A stretch of DNA of 64,000 nt, from NCBI RefSeq assembly GCF_000187245.1, contig NC_027861.1, forward strand, positions 1,240,001 through 1,304,000. The letters are read 5' to 3'. This DNA is from Ogataea parapolymorpha DL-1 (lineage: Eukaryota > Ascomycota > Pichiomycetes > Pichiales > Pichiaceae). Made by a program: the position numbers and the translations under genes. Shown piece by piece: positions 54,167-62,922 of the stretch. Each line of letters begins with the position of its first letter. Within the stretch, counting starts at the first letter, position 1. The notes under the pieces were generated by a model. It worked only from the letters and a program-made list of their open reading frames with translations. It was not told the DNA's origin and did no database searches.

Positions 54167-54355
54167 TCACGACTGTCTCTGCTTGTGTTTTGGGTTGGCC
54201 TTGCACAGGACATATAGTCTGCCTTTGCGTCTGGCCATGTAGCATTCCGAGCAAAACTTCTTCACCGATGTGCGCACTTTGTATGTTCTGATAAATCCAG
54301 CGACGTCTGCAAACAGCGGCCGCGCGTTTCTGAAAAGGGCCAGTCTTGAAAGCAT
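54167..54355 (-). CDS. RTC6: Mitochondrial ribosomal protein bL36m
   Basis: 62 residues, complete. The C-terminal 38 residues are the bL36 domain, [37 protein letters not shown], carrying the zinc-type residues Cys, Cys, Cys and His. The first 22 ([19 protein letters not shown]) form an amphipathic basic presequence for mitochondrial import. S. cerevisiae Rtc6 (YPL183W-A) is 93 residues and also sits beside RTT10 (YPL183C). It is divergent from PAN2 across 86 bp. Confidence 0.95.
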   Translation of the reverse strand: MLSRLALFRNARPLFADVAGFIRTYKVRTSVKKFCSECYMARRKGRLYVLCKANPKHKQRQS

Positions 54356-54441
54356 GTTGGAATATAATAATTTTTGATTAATTTTTGATTAATTTTGTCG
54401 ATATAATTATATTTTTTTGGCTCGAGGTGTTTATTTAATTA
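54356..54441. promoter_or_regulatory. 86-bp bidirectional promoter RTC6/PAN2 with 11-bp tandem repeat
   Basis: AATTTTTGATT occurs at 54369-54379 and 54380-54390, with a partial third copy (AATTTTG) to 54397. The 11-bp period is close to one DNA helical turn. The spacer is otherwise nearly all A/T, with TTTATTTAATTA just before the PAN2 ATG. Confidence 0.45.
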
Positions 54442-57400
54442 ATGGACGGCTGGCGTGAAGTAAGTATCTGTCCCCCCACCTAACCGCAGCTTATTTGCGT
54501 CCCCGGCATCCGCGTGCCCAAGAGCCTGCCATATGCGCCGCAGGAGCAGGCCAACAAGATCGTCACCGCGCTGCTGTTCGACGACACCCACGAGCTGCTC
54601 TGGCTCGGGGACTCGCACGGATACGTGTACTCGTACGAGGGCCTCAAACTTGGGCTGTACTGCTCGTTCCGCGCACACAGACTGCCTGTGCTGCAAATTC
54701 TCAACCACAAGAAGGGCATTGTGTCGCTCGCCGCCGACGGCGTCCGTTTTGGCACAAGACAGGGCCTGACAAAGTACACCGTCCCGGCACCGGCAGACGT
54801 CCAATTCTCGTCCATGGCGTACACATCCAACACGCAGACGGAGCTGCTTGTGGGTACGAGCGGCAATCTGCTGCGTATCGACCTCACCAACGGCACGGTG
54901 TCCGGCCGCCTCGAGTACGCCCACCCCGTGCAATACATGCAGTCGAACCTGCGGTGCGTGGTGCTGGGGCGTGCCGACGGCGCGGTGGACATCATGGACC
55001 CGAAAACGTGCCAGGTTCTCAAGTCCTGGAAAGCGCACTCGGCAGCGCTCTCATCCATGGCCGTCAGAGATAACGTGCTGGTCACGTGCGGCTACTCTGT
55101 GCGCAAAGACCAGTATGTGCTGGACCCGCTGGTGAATGTGTTTGATCTGCGCAAATTGAGTCTTGGGCTGCCTATCGCGTTCCCCGCGGGCGCTCTCCAG
55201 GTGCATCTGCACCCAAAGCTGCCGAATGTGGCGGTGATTCTGTCGAGCATGGGCCAGATCAATTTCATCGATATCTTCGACCCCTCGCGCATCCACCTGT
55301 ACCAGGCGGACCTGAGCGCGTACGTGACGATGTCTGACATCTCGTCGACGGGCGAGTGTCTTGCCTTTGTCGACGCGCTACAGACGGTGCATCTGTGGAC
55401 CGACCAGCTGCTGCGGCCGCCCAGCTTTGCCGTGCTCTCCCAGGAACCCGTGCGGGCATCGTTAGACGTGGAGCCTGTGCCGCGCGAGAACGCGCTCTCG
55501 TTCGAGTCCGACGCGCCGTTCAACTTGCTCAAGCTGCCGCGCTACGAGTCGATGCTGCTGTCGGCGTGGCCGGCCGACATGAAGTTTGAGGTTGGCAAGC
55601 TGCCGCGGCCGATCGAGCCCGAAATCCTGCGCGACGGCAAGACCATCAACGGGTTCACCATCGCGCGCTACGACCCGCAGAAGTACGGCCCGCGCAACCG
55701 CGCCGTGCGCCACGAGCTGCTCACCGCCCGCAGAGACACCGACACGCTGTATCCGAAGTTTCTTAGCGAGCGCGAGGATGACTACGACGAAAACGAGGAG
55801 AAAATCCGCGCAAAGCGCGAAATGATGGCCAACGCGTTTGTTTACACACCCACAGGCAGCGACGTGCCCAACGCGTTCAAAAAGACAGACATCTTGTACA
55901 GCAAGTTCGGCGTCGACGACTTCGACTTCACGTTCTACAACTCGACGCAGTTCTCGGGCCTGGAGTCGCACGTCGACAACTCGTACACCAACGCGGTGTT
56001 GCAGCTGTACCGCTTCACCCCGGCGATCTTCAACTTCGTCGTGCGCACGCTCGCCGAAGACGTCCAGTACGACGACTGCATTCTTGCCGAGCTCGGGTAC
56101 CTGATGGATATGCTGGTCAAGGCGAACGGCCGCAACGTGGTGGCCGCCAACTTCCAGAAACTGTTCAGCTCGCTGCCGCAGACACGCCAGCTGGGACTGC
56201 TCAGCGCCGACGGCCGCGCACGTGACGACCACGGCCAGCGCAAACTCGTGCAGCTGTTCAACAAGTTCCTGCTCGAGCAGCTCGCGCGCGACGAGACAGA
56301 CCTGTATCGGCGGCCGGTCCCGGAACACATGAACGAGCTGTGCGGCATCGCCGCCCAGACAACGCTGCACTCGTACTTCTGCTCGTTCCAGCACGTGAGC
56401 ACCGCGCACGTGTACTCCCTAGACCTGAACGTGCTGCCACCGCCGCCGCTGATCCCGGCCGAGTTCACCATCCTCAACTATCTGGAGGCCGCCGTGAACA
56501 AGACGTTGCAGCACAGCATCCTCTGCGACGTGTGCAAGAGCTACCACGCGATCGAGGCGGCGCTGCGCATCGGCCGGCTCCCGCGCGTGCTGATGCTGCA
56601 CGTGGACCTGGACAACGAGCAGCTCAACGAGGTGCGCAGTTTCCAGAACTGGCTCGTGCCCGAGTTTTATACTACTGCGGCCACCGGCAGGCCGATCTTC
56701 CGCTCAGACCCCGTGGCTGGCGCAGGCACACGGTACGAGCTCGTGGGCTATGTGGCGCAGATCACGTCTAGAGACAACACGAACCACCTGGTGACGCTCA
56801 CACGGACGCCAGAGGGCGAGTGGTACTTGTTCAACGATTTCCTGGTAACCAGAATATCCAAAGAGGAGGCCCTGAACCTCACGTACTGGTGGAAGCGGCC
56901 GGTGCTGGCGGTTTATCAGGACCTTTCCGAGCGCGAGTTTGACTACGACGGATGGAAACACGTGATTGACGACTCGATTCTGTACCGTGACCATTTCGCG
57001 CAAGGCACGCGTGAGGGTAAAATCATCGAGTACGAGCTGCTGACGCGGGCAGAGGCTCCGAAGCCGGGCACACTGGTGGCTATCGACGCGGAGTTTGTGC
57101 TGCTCGCTCCCGAGGAGTACATTTTCCGCTCGAACGGGGCCAAAGTGCTGGTGCGGCCGAAAAAAGTGTCTCTGGCGCGAGTGTCTGTGATTCGTGGCGA
57201 GGGCCCCAAGGAGGGCGTGTGTTTCATCGACGACTACATTTTGACGGACGAGTCGAAGATAAACGATTACATCACGTCGTTCTCGGGCATCGAGCCGGGC
57301 GACCTGACCCCAGAGAAATCCAACAAGACGGTTGTCACGCTGCAAACGGCGTACCGCAAGATCTGGCTGCTGCTGAACCTGGGGTGCGTGTTTGTGGGCC

Positions 57401-57702
57401 ACTCGCTCAGCGGCGACTTCCGCGCCATAAACATCCAGGTTCCGCCGCAGCAGGTGCGCGACACGGCGGAGCTGTTCTATTTGAAGCGCGAGAAGCGTAA
57501 ATTGGGACTCAAGTTCCTGATTTACCAGCTCTTCAATGACAGAGTCCAGACGGGCAACCACGACTCCATCGAGGACGCGCACTCGGCGCTGCGGCTGTAC
57601 CGCAAGTATCTGGAGCTCAAGCAGTCGGGCGAGCTCGAGGAAACGCTACAACGGATATATCTGGAAGGACAGTACTCGCGGTTCAGAGTGCCGTCGAGCT
57701 AA
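54442..57702 (+). CDS. PAN2: Pan2, catalytic subunit of the Pan2-Pan3 deadenylase, two exons
   Basis: Exons 54442-54459 and 54490-57702 give 1076 residues. The long frame alone has no ATG start; it begins internally. Joining the six-codon exon MDGWRE to LICVPGIRVPKSLPY restores the family start (M-x-GW-x-E ... P ... LP). Domains are N-terminal WD40 (about 20-320), linker with LSAWP, inactive UCH-like domain (about 440-800, YTNAVLQLYRFTP) and a DEDDh exonuclease (about 860-1050) with VAIDAEFV, GHSLSGDF and HDSIEDAHSAL. Pan2 trims poly(A) tails in the cytoplasm. Exon 1 and exon 2 are separated by 30 nt. Confidence 0.94.
54460..54489 (+). other. PAN2 intron, 30 nt
   Basis: Begins GTAAGTATC, has CTAAC at 54480-54484 and ends CGCAG. 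The 5' site to branch A distance is 23 nt and branch A to the end is 6 nt. The length is a multiple of three but contains an in-frame TAA, so retention truncates the protein after 13 codons. A later AG (54522) would give a 63-nt intron but removes conserved residues and sits 39 nt after the branch. Confidence 0.75.
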
Positions 57703-57717
57703 TAAATATACACTGGT

Positions 57718-58797
57718 CTAGTTTTGTAGGTTGACCACGTTGAGCGAAGACCGTTTGGCCTGCTGCTGCGCCCGCGTGGTGGGCGGCGGGTGGCCGTACT
57801 GCCGCACGGGCTGGGGCTGTGGCTGGACCGGCTTTTTGCGCTCGGGAGCGTCGTAGTGCAGTTTGTGCTGCTGCTCGAAATCGGTGCAGTTCTTCTTCCA
57901 CATGCGGTCCACCACGTCGCCAAAGTCCGCGAGCCGGCCCGCAAACTTGTCGGGCTGCTCCGGGTCCCTTGTTTTCTTCACCTTGAGCGAGCTCGTGTTC
58001 AGCCGCGCGAGAGATTTGATCGTCGGGTTGCTGTATCTGCGGATCGAGAGGAACTCGCGCGAGAGCTGCTCGAACGCGAGCCGCGTCACGTTCGACGCGA
58101 AGACGTTGTTGGAGTCGGCCATGTCGGCCAGCGAGTGCAGGTTTTCTCGCTGCAGCCAGAGCTTCTGCTGCGTTCGGGTCTGGACCGATGTCTTGGTGGG
58201 CGTCGAGCTGGGCGGTGTCTCAGGCACGCTGGGCTCGTTGTACGACTGTGACGGCTCCGACGATGACGGCCTCGAGCTCTCGCTAGCCTGCAGCGGGGCG
58301 TCGTACATCGGCTTCTCCCGGCCTGACGGCTGCGACAGCACATAACTCTTGTCTTGAGGATGTTTCGGCGGCGGCGACACAGCATCTCGCCCGTTGTCGT
58401 CGAAGGTGTCCACCTCCTCCTCGTCCTCGGACGAAACAGAGTCGTCTGCCTTGGCGTCGAGCGTGAGCTTGTACTTGGAGGGCTTTGTGTTGAGCATCTT
58501 GAGGTTGGTCATGCTCTTTGTTCGCTCGTTTGCGGTGATCAGATTGGACAGCTTGTTGTACGATAGGGTCTTTAGCATGTCTGCGGACGACTTGGAGCGC
58601 TGGAAGTTGGGTCGTTCGGGCTCGTTCGAGGACGAACCCCCTGAGTCGTTGCTCTTGATCCGTGTGAGCTTGTTGAGATGTGCCCCGTACGAGGAGTTGC
58701 GGCTCACCTTGCCGGCGGTGAACTTCTTCAACGCCTTTTTTTTCGGCTCGTCTTTTAGGGAGTTTGACGACTTGCCCCGGGGGAGATGAACAGACAT
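57718..58797 (-). CDS. TCO89: Tco89-like TORC1 subunit (probable)
   Basis: 359 residues, basic and largely disordered. The N-terminal block AGKVSRNSSYGAHLNKLTRIKS, the middle block FQRSKSSADMLKTLSYNKLSN with RTKSMTNL, and the helix VQTRTQQKLWLQRENL are the short conserved islands I associate with the fungal Tco89 family. Tco89 is a non-essential TORC1 component at the vacuole in cell-integrity signalling. The C-terminal part (about 250-310) has conserved helices (LSREFLSIRRYSNPTIKSLARL). It is shorter than S. cerevisiae Tco89 (799). Assignment is moderate. It faces VPS45 across 46 bp. Confidence 0.6.
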   Translation of the reverse strand: MSVHLPRGKSSNSLKDEPKKKALKKFTAGKVSRNSSYGAHLNKLTRIKSNDSGGSSSNEPERPNFQRSKSSADMLKTLSYNKLSNLITANERTKSMTNLKMLNTKPSKYKLTLDAKADDSVSSEDEEEVDTFDDNGRDAVSPPPKHPQDKSYVLSQPSGREKPMYDAPLQASESSRPSSSEPSQSYNEPSVPETPPSSTPTKTSVQTRTQQKLWLQRENLHSLADMADSNNVFASNVTRLAFEQLSREFLSIRRYSNPTIKSLARLNTSSLKVKKTRDPEQPDKFAGRLADFGDVVDRMWKKNCTDFEQQHKLHYDAPERKKPVQPQPQPVRQYGHPPPTTRAQQQAKRSSLNVVNLQN

Positions 58798-58843
58798 AAT
58801 AGAAATAATTTATTTTATTTATTTTATTTATTTAATTTCTCCC
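58798..58843. promoter_or_regulatory. 46-bp divergent spacer TCO89/VPS45
   Basis: The two ATGs are separated by 46 bp composed almost only of A and T, with TATTTTATTTATTTTATTTA at its centre. Both core promoters and 5' leaders must fit here or extend into the opposite gene. Confidence 0.5.
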
Positions 58844-60571
58844 ATGGACCTCTACACCGTTGCCCAGCACTATTTGGACCGCATACTGGAAACGGACTCT
58901 GCCGACAAGATCCGCGTTCTGCTGTTAGACAAGACAACGTCTGCGGTGATTTCAATGGTCACGACACAGTCGGAATTGCTCAAGAAAGACGTGTTTCTCG
59001 TGGACAAGCTCGACAACTTCCAGAGAGACAGTCTGCGCAACTTGTCGTGTATCTGTTTTCTCGAGCCCAGTATGGAGACGATTTCCAACCTGTCGCGCGA
59101 AATTGCCAACCCAAACTACCAGAAATACGACATTTTCTTTAACAATTCGGTGTCAAACTCCAAATTAGAACGCCTGGCTGAGTCGGACGACCTGGAGATG
59201 ATTTCCAAAGTGGTGGAGATTTTCATGGACTACCTTGTTGTGAACAAAGCGTTTTTTGTCGTGCCGAACATCGTCTCGCCATACGGCCCGCTCGTTCGCG
59301 ACTCCTGGCACCCGTCGGCGTTCGACCAGTCTCTGCAGAGCCTCATGTCGCTGCTGCTCTCGCTAAAATACAAGCCTGTCATTCGCTACGAAACAAACTC
59401 GAAAATGTGCGCCAAGCTCGCCAACGCGGTGAACTTCGAAATCAACTCCAATCAGATGCTTTTTGGCCAGCTGCCGTTAAGAGACTCGCCGCCGTCGCTG
59501 CTCATCTTGGACCGCAAAAACGACCCCATCACTCCGTTGCTCTTCCCCTGGACGTACCAGGCGATGATCCACGAGCTGCTGGGGATCCACAACAACACCG
59601 TCAACATGTCGCGTGTCCACAACATCTCGGAAGAGCTCAAGGAGGTGGTGGTCAACGAACAAACAGACCAGTTCTACAAAGAGTCCATGTATCTTAATTT
59701 CGGAGACCTCTCAGAGAGTCTCAAGAGATTTATCGAGACATACAAGACGAAAACGAAAACCAGCTCCAACATCAGCTCCATCACAGACATGAAGTTTTTC
59801 CTGGAAAACTACCCCGAGTTCAAGAAAACGTCCATCAATTTGTCGAAACACATGCTGCTGTCCACAGAAATCGACAAGAAAATCAACGAGCTGCGGCTTT
59901 GGGAGGTGGGCGAGCTGCAACAGTCGCTCGCCACAAACGACAACAGTAGCGGCGATCTTGCAGAACTCGAGGACTTGCTATTTGACAGAAAAGTGCAGAA
60001 CGGCGCTCCTGTGGCACCTCTGTCCGAAGACACCAAACTAAAGCTCCTGGCAGTGTACGCGCTGCGGTACGAATCACACCCGTCCAACCAGCTCTCCAGA
60101 CTAACTAGACAGCTGCATCAGCTCGGGTTCCCGAGCCACAAGCTGGACCTGATCAAACACCTGCTGCAGACCAGCGGCGCGACACAGCGCCTGCACGACG
60201 ACGGCGAGTCGATCTTTGAGAAAGTGTCCAACTCGACGATGGGAGGCACCGTCAACGGCATCAGCTTCAAAAACAACACGGACGGCAACGTGTACATGCA
60301 GCACAGTCCGCGGCTCAAACAGGTGCTGATGAAACTGTTCAAAAACAAGCTCAACACCAAGAACTATGCGCTGCTCAAGCCCAACGGCTTGGAAGCGTAC
60401 ACGGGCAACGACAAGATCCCGGACCAGGAACTCGTTATTTTCATTGTGGGCGGCGTGACGTATGAAGAGGCCCGGCTAGTTGCCGAGCTCAACCAGCTCA
60501 ATCCCGGCCTGAAAATTGTGATTGGCGGGACACATATACTAGACTCAGACACGTTTATCGGGCTGAAATGA
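58844..60571 (+). CDS. VPS45: Vps45, Sec1/Munc18 protein of endosomal fusion
   Basis: 575 residues, usual SM-protein length. Landmarks are the N-terminal KIRVLLLDKTTSAVISMVTTQSELLKKDVFLVD, FFNNSVSNSKLERLAESD, LILDRKNDPITPLLFPWTYQAMIHELLGI and the C-terminal ELVIFIVGGVTYEEARLVAELN. Vps45 regulates the SNAREs Tlg2, Vti1 and Tlg1 in Golgi-to-endosome traffic. CTG codons at the conserved HELLG leucines (near 59572-59582) show that CTG is read as Leu. Its stop lies 1 bp from that of CTI6. Confidence 0.96.
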   Translation: MDLYTVAQHYLDRILETDSADKIRVLLLDKTTSAVISMVTTQSELLKKDVFLVDKLDNFQRDSLRNLSCICFLEPSMETISNLSREIANPNYQKYDIFFNNSVSNSKLERLAESDDLEMISKVVEIFMDYLVVNKAFFVVPNIVSPYGPLVRDSWHPSAFDQSLQSLMSLLLSLKYKPVIRYETNSKMCAKLANAVNFEINSNQMLFGQLPLRDSPPSLLILDRKNDPITPLLFPWTYQAMIHELLGIHNNTVNMSRVHNISEELKEVVVNEQTDQFYKESMYLNFGDLSESLKRFIETYKTKTKTSSNISSITDMKFFLENYPEFKKTSINLSKHMLLSTEIDKKINELRLWEVGELQQSLATNDNSSGDLAELEDLLFDRKVQNGAPVAPLSEDTKLKLLAVYALRYESHPSNQLSRLTRQLHQLGFPSHKLDLIKHLLQTSGATQRLHDDGESIFEKVSNSTMGGTVNGISFKNNTDGNVYMQHSPRLKQVLMKLFKNKLNTKNYALLKPNGLEAYTGNDKIPDQELVIFIVGGVTYEEARLVAELNQLNPGLKIVIGGTHILDSDTFIGLK

Positions 60572-60572
60572 A

Positions 60573-61700
60573 CTAGCCGTACGACTTTTCCCAGGTATTC
60601 AGTTTTTCTGTTAGAGAGTCCAATTTCGTGACAGACTCGTTGTAGCACTCGATCAGCAGCTTCTGGAGCCGCAGTATCTCGTCTGTGGAGTCCTCGCTCG
60701 TGTAGTTGAGCAGACTGCGCTTGAAGTCTTCCTCGTTCGACAGCTCGGCCTGGATGTTGGAAACAAACTCCATGATGGAAAACACCCGTCTACGCATCTC
60801 GTTCATGCTGATTTTCTGGCTTGGCAGGTTCGGCTTGAACGGTTTTTCGTCCGAGATTTCGATCTTGGGCTTCTTCTTGTCCTCTGGCTCCTCTCTCTTT
60901 TTCTTGCTTTTTTTCGTGCTGTTAGACGTCGACGACGAGGCGGACGATGGCGGCGTGGTTTTCTGCGGTTGGCTCAGGTTGCTGTGCTGTGTGATGTCCT
61001 CCTCCTGCGAGTTGTCGTCCTTGACCTTCTTGCGCGACCGGGTCTCCCGCGACGCAGACTCGTTCGAAGACGATAGGTTCACGTCGTCCGGCTGCACGCC
61101 GCTCTCCTTGGCCGATTCCTCCAGCACCCGCTTGAGCATCTGCTCGTACTCTGCGTCTCTCGAATTGAGCGTGCCACGTGCACGTTTGCGCTTCTCGCCC
61201 TCCTCCTCGCTCTTGTCTCGCTCTCGTTTGATTTCTGGCTTGGACGGCGTCTCTGCAGCCGACGCAGGCGGCGACCCAGACCCTGATCCAGCGCTCGCAG
61301 CGGTTCCAGCCGCGTCTTGGGCCTGCTGGCGGCGCCGGTGGCGTTTCATCTCCTGGTACGGGTTGTACCTGCTTCTGCGGAACCCATACTTATCTGTGAA
61401 CAGATCGTGGTGTTGCGGCTGGCATTGTTCGCACCAGTACTTTTCTGGGGCCGTGTCCTCGTCGGTGATGCCCACACAGAATCCGTGCTGCCACACCGAG
61501 CACGACTCGCACTGGATGAAAAAACCGGTGTCGACCTCGTCAAACTCGGGGCCTGCGTCGTCCGGGATGACCAGCTCGTCGTTGCCGCAAATGCAGCGAG
61601 TGACCTCCTCGAGCGACTCCTCGTCGTACGAGCGGTTTTCCTCTGAGTCGCCGTAATCTTTTTGCGGCTCTGGCTGTCGTCTAGTTCTGCGAGAAGACAT
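60573..61700 (-). CDS. CTI6: Cti6, PHD-finger subunit of Rpd3L
   Basis: 375 residues. The PHD finger spans about 34-95: RCICGNDELVIPDD, FFIQCESCSVWQHGFCVG, then APEKYWCEQCQP. A following HHDLFTDKYGFRRSRYNPY is a typical Cti6 extension. The middle is a Lys/Glu/Ser-rich disordered region. A C-terminal helical segment (about 295-370; QKISMNEMRRRVFSIMEFVSNIQAEL) probably binds the complex. Cti6 joins the Rpd3L histone deacetylase and relieves Cyc8-Tup1 repression. It is divergent from ABD1 across 47 bp. Confidence 0.88.
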   Translation of the reverse strand: MSSRRTRRQPEPQKDYGDSEENRSYDEESLEEVTRCICGNDELVIPDDAGPEFDEVDTGFFIQCESCSVWQHGFCVGITDEDTAPEKYWCEQCQPQHHDLFTDKYGFRRSRYNPYQEMKRHRRRQQAQDAAGTAASAGSGSGSPPASAAETPSKPEIKRERDKSEEEGEKRKRARGTLNSRDAEYEQMLKRVLEESAKESGVQPDDVNLSSSNESASRETRSRKKVKDDNSQEEDITQHSNLSQPQKTTPPSSASSSTSNSTKKSKKKREEPEDKKKPKIEISDEKPFKPNLPSQKISMNEMRRRVFSIMEFVSNIQAELSNEEDFKRSLLNYTSEDSTDEILRLQKLLIECYNESVTKLDSLTEKLNTWEKSYG

Positions 61701-61747
61701 AACAGAAACAAAGAAATAAATAAGGAAATAATATTTTCTTAATTTTT

Positions 61748-62893
61748 ATGTCTCAAGGTGCACAAGCAAAAGACGAGCCCATTGACGTAGGGCCGCGCAC
61801 CAAATTGCAAGACGACGGCAAAACCGCCGATATAGGCCCTCTGGAGCCGGTTCAGAAGAAACGACGGGTTAAGAAGTTCAGAGCGACACACAAGCGCGAC
61901 GACTCTGCTCCTTCTGACGTGCGCACGCCGTCGCCATCGCCAGCGGCCCAGAGCCTCGTCGGTCTGAATCAAGAACAAAAGGACGAGATCATCAGGCAAA
62001 AATACAACCAGCAAACGCACCACGCGCGCAAAACCCGCCGTACAGAGTCCAAGATCTACAAGCTGCGCTCGTTCAACAATTGCATCAAATACATCCTGAT
62101 CCACAAGTACGCGCGGCCGGGAGGCAACGTGCTGGACCTGGGGTGCGGCAAGGGTGGCGACATGGCGAAATGGGAGGCTGTGCAGACAAAATCGTATGTC
62201 GGCATCGATCTTTCGGACCTCTCAATCAAGGAGGCCGTCACGCGCTACAAACGCTCGCGGTTCCACTTCCAGGCGGTTTTCGCCACAGGAGATGCGTTCA
62301 ATGTGCCCGTTCCACAGATCCTCAAAGATTTCCGAGACCAGGTCGACCTCCAGTTCGACACCGTGTCGATGCAGTTCTGCATGCACTACGCGTTCGACTC
62401 GGAGCTGACGGTGCGCAACATGCTGCAGAACGTGGCCCGATCGCTCAAGGTGGGCGGCATGTTCATTGGCACGATTCCGTCGTCCGACTTCATCCGCTGG
62501 AAAGTCAACAAACTGGGCCCTGGCGAGCGCAAATGGGGCAACTCGATCTATTCGGTTGAGTTCCCATCGGAGCCACCCAAGGACGCCAAGTTTGCGAATC
62601 CGTTTGGCAACGTGTACAACTACTATCTTGTGGACGCCGTCGACAACGTGCCGGAGTACGTGGTGCCGTTCGAGACGTTCCGTGCGCTTTGCGAGTCGTA
62701 CAATCTGGAGCTGCGGTACAAAAAAAATTTCTTTGAGCTCTTCAACAAGGAGATCCCCAACTACTTCAGAAAGCTGCCGACGCCCGTCGTGGAGTCGCTG
62801 CGGCGCGAGGACGGCTCATACGGTGTCAGCGGCGAAGACAGAGACGCGTGCTCGTTCTACCTCGCGTTTGCGTTCGAAAAAGTCGGCGCATAG
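61748..62893 (+). CDS. ABD1: Abd1, mRNA cap guanine-N7 methyltransferase
   Basis: 381 residues. A basic disordered N-terminus (about 1-95) precedes the catalytic domain. Visible are KLRSFNNCIKYILIHKY, SAM motif I VLDLGCGKGGDMAKW (about 127), YVGIDLSDLSI, the cap-binding-region FDTVSMQFCMHYAFDSE, VGGMFIGTIPSS and YKKNFFELFNKEIPNYFRKL. The enzyme adds the N7 methyl to capped nascent mRNA in the nucleus. Length is near S. cerevisiae Abd1 (436), complete. Confidence 0.96.
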   Translation: MSQGAQAKDEPIDVGPRTKLQDDGKTADIGPLEPVQKKRRVKKFRATHKRDDSAPSDVRTPSPSPAAQSLVGLNQEQKDEIIRQKYNQQTHHARKTRRTESKIYKLRSFNNCIKYILIHKYARPGGNVLDLGCGKGGDMAKWEAVQTKSYVGIDLSDLSIKEAVTRYKRSRFHFQAVFATGDAFNVPVPQILKDFRDQVDLQFDTVSMQFCMHYAFDSELTVRNMLQNVARSLKVGGMFIGTIPSSDFIRWKVNKLGPGERKWGNSIYSVEFPSEPPKDAKFANPFGNVYNYYLVDAVDNVPEYVVPFETFRALCESYNLELRYKKNFFELFNKEIPNYFRKLPTPVVESLRREDGSYGVSGEDRDACSFYLAFAFEKVGA

Positions 62894-62922
62894 CCATCAG
62901 CTCTATCAACAGTATATATAGA

